Positions 48,841-64,000 of a DNA stretch of 64,000 nucleotides are shown one piece after another. Position numbers and translations under genes: made by a program. The notes below the pieces were generated by a model. The model saw only the letters and a list, made by a program, of their open reading frames with translations, was not told where the DNA came from and searched no databases. The first letter of the stretch is position 1. Every line of letters begins with the position of its first letter. The DNA comes from Archegozetes longisetosus (Eukaryota; Arthropoda; Arachnida; Sarcoptiformes; Trhypochthoniidae): assembly GCA_018873245.2 (NCBI GenBank), contig JAEMBT020000003.1, positions 8,451,843-8,515,842 on the forward strand, in the 5' to 3' direction.

Positions 48841-51108
48841 TTGCAATTAATGAATTATTGAAAGTTGCTAAACTTTGATCTAAGCTCGTAGAGCCATTAC
48901 GAGCTTAGATTACAAATCGACATCTGTATGAGACATAGTCTCAATACTTTATAATTGATGATTCTTACAAATGATGCTTAAGAGTGGTTTAAGAAGTAAA
49001 ATGTGCAATATTGGCTACCATCTAAGAAAATCCTTGATTGATTGCAATAATCATTCGTAAAATCAGACCAAGCTTAGAGGAAGGCTCAGATTCAGTTTGC
49101 GTAACACTGGTTGAGTCTGGAAAAAAGTTGAAAAGTATGTGTCTTGCATCTCATTGAAATTAAGACATTCATTCACTTTAGATATTCTATTCTTACTCTA
49201 TTCCACTTCTTATTTATCGTCTAGATAACTTTATTATTTTGACTTTTATTTTTATAACTATAGCTGAAAACACATCAGAATTGTTATCGACTTTTATTGT
49301 AATAGCTATAATAATTGTTGTTTGTCTCAAACATTTTTTGCAATTTATGAAAAAGAACTATTCAGTTTTGAACTTAACTGAAGTGTCGTGTATTCTAGCA
49401 ATATATCAAATATATTTTGTACATTCATGTGTACATATGTGTATCTGTTTCAATGTTATGCTCTGCAAAGACTATGAAAAATAACCAAAGTTAGCACAGA
49501 TTATTTATTCAATACAAAAAATCGTAGTAAATAGCTTGTTTTCATTGATAAGCATTGCTCAGAATAACCAGCACTAAACTATTTTCACATATTATTTTTA
49601 TGAACATTCATGTTAGAATCGACATTAAAATTTATTGAGTCATTGTCAACAAACAGATAACGTTTCGAAATCATATTTTATTGATTGGCACTTCATCTCG
49701 AATTAGAGGACCTCAATCTGTGACTTGAATTAATTGTTAATCCTTACAATTGCACACATTGTCAAATATGATTTATTTTTTAGATGAGCACTCTTTTATT
49801 TAAAAACAATGGGATTAAATAGATTGGAACAAACGTTCAATAAAGAATTTCCCACTAATTTTTGGCTTTGATGAAATTTTTAATTTTTGTAATAAAAAAT
49901 TAGACCTGCTTTTAGAGACACAATTTATAGCAATGAGCAATCATCAAGTTTAATTATCAAGCTTAATCATCTGGCTTAGGGCATATCCTCAGCCATTGTT
50001 CAGCTCAGCTTTGGAATAGCTCAGCTCAAAGCTTGAGCTTTAGGCCTAAAAGGTTCCTGATCTTAGTTCAACTTGAATCAATCCACCCTAAGAACTAGTA
50101 TGATGTTTGAATAAAACAAGGATAAATAGCCGGACACTAGAAATTCAAAATGAAAAATAAGCTCCGTGAAAAAACAATCTATTAATAGTATAAGATTATT
50201 TTAACTATAAATTATGCATAAGAATTGTCATTGACTTCAAAAGGAGTAAACTTTAAAATGAAATGTAATCATGTAATCATGAGATAGAGTTGCAAAACAA
50301 TTATATCAATACTTAATGAAAATAACTTTGCACAAACTTTTGCACATACTCTTAAGCTACAGTGTTTTTAGAGTCTATCAAAATATTGCTTATACTATTA
50401 CATGACTCAAATATTAATTATCAATTTAATGGTATGCTAAATCGTTAAACCTTTAAAACACCAATGGTTACCTAAATACTTATCTGAAATCAACGCCAAA
50501 GATCATAAGACTGCTAACAATGTGAAAAAAATTGGCAAATTATTGTGACTAAATATGAATAGCCAATAGCTTTGGGCCAATTGGATCATGCATTTGATTC
50601 TATATATTTCTTATCAGTTAGTTTTTTTTGTGACCTAAATATCAGATTAACACATGTCGAAGGATTAATAGGAATCTTGTGATTCAATTGAAAGTTTACA
50701 AGTTATCATTCAGAACTTACTGTGATAATTTCAATTAGAATACTTTGTAATTTATTCTAAGGACTTGAAAACACCGTTCTTATTCGTAAAAATATTTTCA
50801 TATCGATAATAAGTTGTTATTGCATTCCTTTATATCAAAACAGTTTGTATATGGAAAGGAAGATTGTTTTCTTTTGGAACTTTCACTGTTGGCATCAAGT
50901 AAAATCATAAATAAGTAAATAGTAGATAAGGTTTGTGTATAGAGTCATGTAAGCCTGCATGTATTCAAAAACTTTATAATCCTTGATGGCAACCAGAAGT
51001 GATGCATTATGGTATGTTTTTCACAAGATCATATAATAGAAAATGTTAAGAAACAAATTTCATATTCATTATGATAATTGAAGACAATTACAAATCAATT
51101 TTAGCAAG

Positions 51109-51232
51109 AGGCTGACGCACATCGCAGGGGGTTGATATATGAGCATCCTTTTTCTTGTTGCTATCAAGGATTATCTAGTTCTCAAGTGTAAAAGGTAATC
51201 TTACTAGTGGTAATAGTAGGGCTACAATCCAA
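51109..51232 (+). repeat. Dispersed repeat, pair member 1
   Basis: Begins GAGGCTGACGCACATCGC and continues CTTGTTGCTATCAAGGATTA. The same order of blocks (GCTGACGCA, ACTTGTTGCTGTCGTAGATTA, then AAGTGTGAA) occurs at 52729-52822 in direct orientation. The two copies differ by indels of about 15 bp. Confidence 0.5.
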
Positions 51233-52728
51233 AAAATGTTGGTTCAGTGCACTTCTTGTTTACGTCAACCCAAAATTTACACTATTTTTAATCGTGTGAA
51301 TATCAATTAATAAACAAAACAAGAGAGCATTGTATGAAAATGCTAATTAAGCTAACGAATCGAGGCGAACATTGTTTTTTTAGCATAGCAAAATTCCAAA
51401 CTTCCTCAATAAGATCTGATTGTGTTTTGTGTTTGTACGGCATATGAGCTAATGTCACTGTAGATTTCATTAGGGACTAGAATTGGCTCTTATACTCAGC
51501 AAGAAAAAAGAGCACATCCTTATTGTTACAACTTATACATTAATGATCTAGCAATGCATATCTTATTCAATACTTCCCGCGATACTTTCTGTAATTAATT
51601 GGTCAGATATGCAGTTCCACGAAGTTTTGTCAATTTGCGTAAAGATTGCACATATAGATCTAAACTGTATCTAATGCAATCTTAACGAAAGTTTCGTTTA
51701 TCATTCAGCTATATTTGTATGTTTACCGCTCACAAGACCTCAATTGCATCAGCTTTGGTTCCCTTTTTGTCGTTTGCGATCTTTAGTACAGATCTATCAG
51801 GAATAGAGCTCAATACAAACGTGATTCAAATCACAAGACCTACGCTTAAAGTTTAGTGTCTGCGCCTCTCATGTCCTTCTTTTCTCTGGTGGTCTACGTG
51901 TCGCTCGAACGTCTATATAGAGTTTAGGGAAATACTAGTGTAATAAATAATGACGAGTAATATAACCTTATTTTGTTGTCGTTTCAGACTAGGCATACTC
52001 TGAATAAAAAATAAAAATAAACTTTCTATTCTATGCTAATTATATGACAACCATCACGACACAACCAAAAGCAAACTTAGGTATTAATGAGAACTGTAGC
52101 TAAACTGCGGATTGCCATTTACTCGCAAAACTACACTTAGCTAACAATTTCAAACGATCCATTGTTACTCGACCGTTGCAAAGGCAAAGGTCTGCGCCAA
52201 TGCAACACGTAATGTATGGAAACCTGTTTCTGGAAGTTTCGAACAAATATGTTTCTTGTTTGAGCCTAAACACCAGAAACGGAAAGTCAGTCGAATTGCA
52301 ATAAGTTTGCGAGTTGATTTCATTTCTAATTTTAAAACATTTGCAACATTTGTTCGCAAGTCACATTCAGCCCAATGAGGATTTGCTCTCAGTGGAACCA
52401 AACTGAGAAGTGAGTCACAGAGACAATGATCAAACGCATGCAAATAATTTCATCACTCTATATATTTTGTCCTTCTATTTGTTCAATCATTTCAATTATT
52501 CTAGAATGAGCTAGAAGGGGCAACAAACTGCTGTTTTGCCCCAATCTTTTACAGTACACTCAATAAAGTAACTATTCGCGATAGCAACTAGCAGCGTTGT
52601 GTGTTGTCATGGGGTGCTTTCTGCCAAACGAAAGTACAGAAGGAATTAGCAAATTTATGTAATATTTACGATAGGAATGGAAGCAAATCTAAAATTGATA
52701 TTGGTAAAAATTAGCTTGTATAACTACA

Positions 52729-52822
52729 AAGCTGACGCATGGACGCTTTTTTACTTGTTGCTGTCGTAGATTATTAAGTTTTGAAGTGTGAACCGTTTGT
52801 TATTTTGGATTGCAATCATATA
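52729..52822 (+). repeat. Dispersed repeat, pair member 2
   Basis: Direct repeat of the block at 51109-51232, ending just upstream of the putative MNK promoter. Relatedness was judged by eye. Confidence 0.5.
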
Positions 52823-52871
52823 TCAGAATGAATACAAGTATGATGTCAGACAATCAGTCGATACTGTCTAG

Positions 52872-52904
52872 CCAATGAAAGCGCGCGCTTGTCGTAAACG
52901 TCAC
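52872..52904 (+). promoter_or_regulatory. Putative MNK promoter elements
   Basis: CCAAT at 52872-52876 is followed by GCGCGCGC at 52881-52888 and a CRE-like half site CGTCAC at 52899-52904. In this AT-rich genome such a cluster stands out. It lies about 400 bp before the MNK start codon. The transcription start is not known. Confidence 0.35.
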
Positions 52905-53001
52905 TGAGTGTAGTGGTGGGACTTGTTTAAAGGGTGTAGACCGTAATGAATGTTTACGGTTTGGTAGAAAAGAAATTGCAAATGATGTGAGGATTCGAGA
53001 A

Positions 53002-53022
53002 ATGGCGGACGTGAGCGAATAG
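53002..53022 (+). other. Short upstream ORF in the MNK leader
   Basis: ATGGCGGACGTGAGCGAATAG encodes a six-residue peptide and stops. If the leader starts near 52900, it would be translated before the main start at 53302. This is an inference, since the transcript start is unknown. Confidence 0.35.
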
Positions 53023-53301
53023 TGAAGACAACGAGAGATTTGAAGATTCGATTCAACACTTTGTTATCAAACAATTAGAAGAAAAGTTAACATCAGTTTT
53101 GGAGAAGAAGTGTTTCTAACAGAAGAATATCAATAAATCGAATGAATAGATGTCTTAATAAATTGTTTATAATTTTGTATAAAATTTATTGAAAGTTAAT
53201 GTGATATCAAATAGTTTTAAAAGTGGAGAAATTTATTATAAGTAACAATATCATTAATAATAATAATAATCTAATAATTAATATCAGCAACAACAATAAT
53301 A

Positions 53302-59175
<5,874 letters not shown>

Positions 59176-61802
59176 ACACAGTTTTGCTTTAAATAACTCT
59201 ATTTTATCTATAATCCAGTCTAAATTATACTATTTCTGTTTTCAGTTAAATCTTCAATTTTGTGTCTTTAGTCTTTTGATATACTCGGCACAGAACCGCC
59301 TTTCGAACACATTACAATTTATTTTCCTTATTTTCCTTAGTAACATCTCAACTACTTTTTTCACTATAAGTTGCCTGACGTAATGTCAAACTTTATTGAG
59401 GTTATAAATATTGGCGTTTTCGCAAATCTGAAATTTCCATAAACGCACTAAAACTCATTCCTTTATTGATAACAACATGTCTCATATTTTGAGCTTTTTT
59501 TCGTTAAGCATTATATAAATTTCATTACTATTGTAGATTTTGTCAAAATTGGCTCTATTTTGCGAAACTAGTCAACTCTCATCGTTATAATTATAAATTG
59601 AAAGCATGTTGTTATTGCAGTAAAGGAACAAAAATGACAAAAAATTGTTTATTTTGCAAAAGATGTGTGATTTAAATGGCTGTTGTCCTTTGTTTTATTC
59701 TTTTCATTATAATTATTAGCAATTATTTAAAAAATATTGATTTCAAATTTAGGTAGGATTAGGCTTAGATAGCATTTTTAAATTGAATATAATTAGTGCT
59801 CCACTTCTATTAAAAAATTGAAAATTTGAAAGCAATCCTCTTTCCAATGCTTTTTCATCCGCTAATAGCGTAACGTTAGTGGACCCTAATATTGCTCATA
59901 ATATCCCGATTAAAATAATTGAAATAAGCGAAACTTAAACCTAGGATTTCATCATTAATTGTGATTTAGTTTCTTTACTATCAGTGATGACAACACAACA
60001 CAAATTAGTTATCGAAGTTAAGTGCAAGTCGTCAAAATTGCCTAAAATTCAAATTGGTTTCCCTAGTCTTTAGTTATTATCACAATGACCACCAAATTTA
60101 GGTTAACATTTTCTAATCATTTTTTAATTATTTCATCGTTTTTTAAAAACAATTTTCTAGAAACTTAAACTCTTATAGCATTCTTCAGATTTCCTACAAT
60201 AACGAGATTTTTCAGTTAATTTTGCACTAATTGAGAATTCATAATATGAAAATTTAATATTAAATAACAAAGTATTCGGAAACTTTGAAATAGCAAAAAA
60301 AATGAATATAAAAAGTGTTTATTATAAAAATACATTAGACAAAAAAAATTTAAAAAATAAAAACTGATAAAAATTGATGTGCCTATTGTATTAGTTTAAA
60401 CGTTTGAAAAGTGATATGTTATTTACAATTATAATTTGAGTCCATGTAAAACCTAACTCATTCTCATTTATTAATATTTCACTTAAATTTTGATTCTTTC
60501 TCTTTGAAACTGTCAATAATTGTCTGCGAGACAGATATTGACAGTTTTAATGCGGAAAACAATCCCAACCAGAAGAATGAAATTAAGTTTCAAGTTCTAT
60601 CAAACATATAGTTCTTCCGGTGTATTGTCTAAACTTTCTTTTGTATTGTACTTTTGTGTCATATTTCTTTGTGCCATAAAACCCATAAGACATCCAAACA
60701 TTTTGTAAATTAAGACATGTAAAAACCAACTCAAACTATTGTAACAGTAATTCATTAGAACGGCTGGTATTCCTATTCTAATTAGTTTTTAGTTGGATAG
60801 AAATTTAAAATTATCTGCAGTAAAATGATTAGATATAAAAATAATTTCTCTATCGATGTGATTATTTGTGGCTTTAGGTAGTATTTCTCAAGATACTATT
60901 AAAAGTTGAGAGTTTTAAATGTCATAAAACACGTCGTATGGCAACCAAATACCTGAATTGAAAGAATGTCAAACTAATGAACTGCTGTATTGCACATTAC
61001 ATTCTCTATACATCTGAAAAGTCGTTTCATCGAAATCGATTCGACTTCGGTTACTGTTGATTATATTTACGCGTTATATAAATAATCATAAATTTACTAA
61101 AGAGAAAACATTTATTATTAGTACAAAACTGTGTTTTTCTTTCGGCAAAATCATACATTATATTAGAATAAGACTAATATTGACTTCACACACAATCAAA
61201 CTTCCATTAATTCGCATAACATTAAAAATCGTCAGTAAAATGAGTTCCAGATTGAGATATAAACAAAAAGTTGACAATTTATATATACATAAGTTTAAAA
61301 TTACTCAATGAAATGAATGGAATTGTTTACTTTCTTAATTCAAATGATTATAGAATTTGTACTGAAATGACTGTAAATGAGTGCTATTTTTCGAAATATT
61401 CAAATAAGAAATAAAAGAAGATATGATCGGATCGATACTCAGTCTATTTATTTCAATTTGTTTTTAACAAATCGAGGCTTTAGTCAAAGAATAAGTTTTC
61501 GTAAATACTATTGCATAAGAAGCGGAATCGAGCATATATTTTACGTCCTAATCAATTGAAAATGATCGTAGCAACAAACACTATAGTCGAAACTTTTCTC
61601 GTCAATAAGAATATTTTTCGAAAGATACTTCATTAGACATTTGTATGATCTGAATGTTTCTCAATTAAAAACTGATTTTGCAGCCATAAGGGAGTTCAGG
61701 CAATAAGTGACTCTCACTGCCATAACCAGTGGAGGACTAGGGGACTATAGCTCCCCTCCCCAAGCAAATTCAAAACTAAAGCGTAGATCTGTACTAACGA
61801 TG
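59176..61802. other. MNK 3' flank and gene-poor DNA
   Basis: Very AT-rich. Several open frames of 60-85 codons (59162-59383, 60520-60708, 61057-61311, 61377-61559) are AT-driven and carry no recognisable motif. Near 61720-61770 there is a less AT-rich patch, CCAGTGGAGGACTAGGGGAC followed by CTCCCCTCCCC, which resembles the end of a hAT-type transposon but has no confirmed partner. Confidence 0.45.
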
Positions 61803-61905
61803 ACCTTCTCACATGCCAATGGCCAATTTTGATGAAATTTGGTACATATACAAGTTTGAGTGTCCTAACTACAAATATAACAATAACTTTTCCCCAATCG
61901 AAAAA
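61803..61905 (+). repeat. Left terminal inverted repeat
   Basis: Begins ACCTTCTCACATGCCAATGG and ends TTTTCCCCAATCGAAAAA. Its reverse complement is at 62619-62721, with about five substitutions and no indels. Confidence 0.9.
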
Positions 61906-62072
61906 ATATCGTTTGAATATAAAATTTTATTGATACATCATCACACTATACATACAATTCATTATAGTTAAGAAGAATGATAATGAAAATCAATAAAAAA
62001 AATGCTGGAAGGACAAAATTAACTCACACCAACTACATTGAATAAGAACATCTTCACTAAATTGAGAACATC

Positions 62073-62279
62073 TTATACTACAAGAAGACACACTTGGTTC
62101 ACAAAACAAACTTGGTTCACATTATAAACTTTCCCTGGATGTTGCGATATATGCTCTGCTTTATACCATGAATATCTAATCATGGGCTGGAAAACAGGTG
62201 CTGAAAGTTGATTGTGGATCAGTGAATGAAGAGTAATTATGTTGTTGCGATGTTTTAAATCGATGTCAATGCTGTCCAA
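62073..62279 (-). pseudogene. Coding relic inside the inverted-repeat element
   Basis: The minus-strand frame reads LHSLIHNQLSAPVFQPMIRY, then SWYKAEHISQHPGKVYNVNQ, and breaks down soon after at a short tandem duplication that encodes NQVCF/NQVC. The pattern of hydrophobic and aromatic residues looks like a folded domain, not noise. I suspect a fragment of a transposon-encoded protein but cannot name the family. It begins with TTG, not ATG. An ATG further upstream (62341) opens a different 28-codon frame (MINPNTVIKLLSAK). It lies directly downstream of the heat-shock promoter. Confidence 0.4.
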
Positions 62280-62427
62280 ATTTTGTATTTTGAGGCAACT
62301 TTAGCACTTAATAACTTAATCACAGTATTAGGATTAATCATTTCAACTATTATCAAAAGCTAAACATTAAGTAACTTATTCACAAGACTGATAAATTACA
62401 ATTAATGTCTCTGAGGACGTGAAGGGT

Positions 62428-62492
62428 CCTTATATACCCTTCTCAAGCCTTCTCGAATTTTCCACTTCGGAACATTCCCGAACCTTCTGGAA
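62428..62492 (-). promoter_or_regulatory. Heat-shock promoter: HSE arrays plus TATA box
   Basis: Coordinates are plus-strand. GAA 62470, TTC 62475, GAA 62480, TTC 62485 and GAA 62490 form five alternating HSF-binding units at perfect 5-bp spacing. A second array, TTC 62450, GAA 62455 and TTC 62460, is in the same register, and a further TTC is at 62440. On the minus strand the arrays are followed by TATATAAGG (62436-62428), a good TATA box. This is the arrangement of hsp70-type promoters and points leftward into the element. HSF binding and heat induction are inferred from sequence only. Confidence 0.75.
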
Positions 62493-62618
62493 CCTTTTTG
62501 GGCCAAAGTTAATATGTGAAGTATTCCGTATTGAAACTTGTGATAGGTGTATTATAATAAAACATTAATGCAAGCTTCATAGAAAAGTCAAAGAGTAAAT
62601 GCATTTAACAATGTCTAA

Positions 62619-62721
62619 TTTTTCGATTGGGGAAAAGTTATTGTTATATTTGTAGTTAGGACCCTCAAATTAGTATATGTACCAAATTTCATCCAAATCG
62701 GCCATTGGCATGTGAGAAGGT
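62619..62721 (-). repeat. Right terminal inverted repeat
   Basis: Reverse complement of the block at 61803-61905, including TTTTTCGATTGGGGAAAAG at its inner end and CCATTGGCATGTGAGAAGGT at its outer end. Confidence 0.9.
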
Positions 62722-64000
62722 TTTATTGTAAGAAAAACTCCTTACGAAAAGTTTGAAACTGTATTTAAAAGTAAAAAAGTTTTCGAATATATATTAGAGC
62801 AATACTGTTAAGCTTGTCATTCGATGTCCAAGTATTTCATGAGTTTTGAGATAATCGAACCTTTTACTATTCAGTTTAGTTTGAATTTAGAAAATTAAAA
62901 TCAAATTCTGAAACAAACGATTATTATTGAATGAATGTGAAGATATTTTTTTAACGTTTCTGAAAGACTGACTGATTATCCAAATTGAATATCCAGATAT
63001 AATAAAATATGTTAAGGTATTACTAAATATAGGATGTCTTAATGTCTCGCGTCAAACAAGTCTTTCAACATTAAAAACAATTAAAACTTATTTAAGAAGT
63101 TACATATCAAATGAAAAATTAAACGGATTAGTCCTCATATCAACTGAAAGAGAAACCCGCTTCATCTTTAAATTTAGAAAATTTTGTTGTTCAATTTGCT
63201 AAAAATTATTGTAATACAAAAATCATACTGCATTCAATTTCGATCTAAAAAACCTTATCTGGACAGAATAAGTTCAGAACTTTTAATCCCCCTAGACTAA
63301 TCCAGACTAAAAAGCTGTCTACGGCAGTGCTCTTCTTATCAGTTTTCATATTAATTTGAGCCTAAATGAGTATATTTTAGTCATTTGATAAGCACATAAA
63401 AACCTATATTTTGAACTTTATTATAGTTCTTTATTTGAAAATTTATAGGAAAGGCTTCGATTGATGCCTTCAGATTCCAGTTTATATTTACTAAAATCAG
63501 TTTTTGACATTATTTTTACAATTCAATCAAATGGCGAACAATAAGAGTTGATAGAAAATTGTTGTGTCAACTAATTGTTTAAACAATGTCTCAAATGACA
63601 GAAGAGTCGAAGAGTAGATCAATTTTAGTGAATAACTAATAAAAAGTTTTTAAAGTTATGACATTTCAGTTTAATTTAGATAATGCTTTAGAAAATTCAA
63701 TTTTGTGGCCAAATTGAAAGAAAAATTAGGTGTATTCACATTTGAAAGATTTAGTAAACAAATTTCATGAATAGTCTGCAAAACGATATATGAATGCACG
63801 TAATCATAATTTAGTAAAAATATAGTTTATATTGAGTCGTAATCGATTTCAATTGTTTGGGTGAACGAATTGACTTTCAGTCCAAAGCTGTGAATGACTG
63901 TACGAAACATAACTTATGAATGAATTCAGTTTTTACTCTAGTGTTTACTATTTGTCAACACGTGAGTCAGTGCTTATAAAACAAACAGTTTTTTATTGAT
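62722..64000. other. Intergenic, nothing recognised
   Basis: AT-rich DNA to the end of the window. A stretch near 63285-63330 (CCCCCTAGACTAATCC and GGCAGTG) shows weak inverted similarity to the patch near 61725. The two could be outer ends of a larger element enclosing 61803-62721, but this is weak. Confidence 0.4.

Larger units (their letters stand above)
44759..53301. other. Gene-poor 8.5-kb intergenic region
   Basis: The hillarin-like gene ends with AATAAA at 44800-44805. Beyond it I find no supported gene on either strand up to the MNK start. Contents are a dispersed-repeat copy at about 48760-48840, a pair of related repeats at about 51109-51232 and 52729-52822, and a GC-richer patch from about 52860 that probably includes the MNK promoter and leader. 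A 92-codon minus-strand frame at 52165-52443 is unrecognised. Confidence 0.5.
61803..62721. mobile_element. Non-autonomous DNA transposon with 103-bp TIRs and heat-shock promoter
   Basis: Two inverted repeats of 103 bp, at 61803-61905 and 62619-62721, match at about 98 of 103 positions by my count. They bracket a 713-bp interior that holds a heat-shock-type promoter on the minus strand and a short coding relic. I could not see a clear target-site duplication, so the true ends may lie slightly outside. The high TIR identity suggests recent activity. It is probably a MITE or deletion derivative. The superfamily is unknown. Confidence 0.7.

Noticed and set aside
52165..52443. 92-codon minus-strand frame upstream of MNK
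   Set aside because: Unrecognised; the plus strand looks equally plausible as a mobile-element remnant, so coding status cannot be supported.
61057..61559. Two AT-rich frames downstream of MNK
   Set aside because: Lys/Ile/Asn-rich composition is what AT-rich DNA gives by chance; no motifs.
61720..63330. Possible larger hAT-like element with ends CAGTGGAGGAC and GGCAGTG
   Set aside because: The two ends share only weak similarity and no target duplication is evident.

Overview
The window is nuclear DNA of an invertebrate animal. It is strongly AT-rich, its genes are broken by GT-AG introns, and every recognisable protein is a conserved metazoan housekeeping or cilium/centrosome protein. A LIM-coiled-coil-transglutaminase-like protein of the hillarin type points to a protostome. 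An arthropod, possibly a mite, would fit, but nothing here fixes the taxon. I rebuilt the gene models by hand from splice sites, reading-phase agreement and remembered family sequences. No alignment or search was run.

Layout. 0.9-2.9 kb, minus: a two-SPRY protein (SPRYD3 type). 5.3-7.2 kb: two broken coding remnants, one a protein-kinase pseudogene. 8.1-10.3 kb, plus: RP2, the ARL3 GTPase-activating protein, in seven exons. 11.2-11.9 kb, minus: protein phosphatase inhibitor 2, divergent from a single-exon ALMS-motif centrosomal protein (12.4-15.3 kb, plus). 15.5-16.4 kb, minus: UFD1, with an apparent one-base frameshift, divergent from a TMEM8/PGAP6-type membrane protein (17.0-21.7 kb, plus). 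22.6-27.0 kb, minus: CHERP, an RNA-processing protein in 13 exons, divergent from an intronless WDR24 gene (27.6-30.2 kb, plus). 32.1-44.8 kb, plus: a hillarin-like protein with two introns of almost 5 kb. 44.8-53.3 kb: gene-poor DNA with dispersed repeats. 53.3-59.2 kb, plus: a MAP-kinase-interacting kinase (MNK/Lk6). 59.2-64 kb: gene-poor DNA holding an inverted-repeat mobile element.

The genes form no pathway. Three pairs (PPP1R2/ALMS, UFD1/TMEM8, CHERP/WDR24) are divergent, with 490-650 bp between start codons, so each pair may share a promoter region.

The most striking non-genic signal is in the 919-bp element at 61803-62721. It has 103-bp terminal inverted repeats about 95 % identical. 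Inside it lies a textbook heat-shock promoter: two arrays of GAA/TTC units in 5-bp register, followed on the minus strand by a TATA box. This promoter points inward at a short coding relic, which suggests a heat-responsive non-autonomous transposon.
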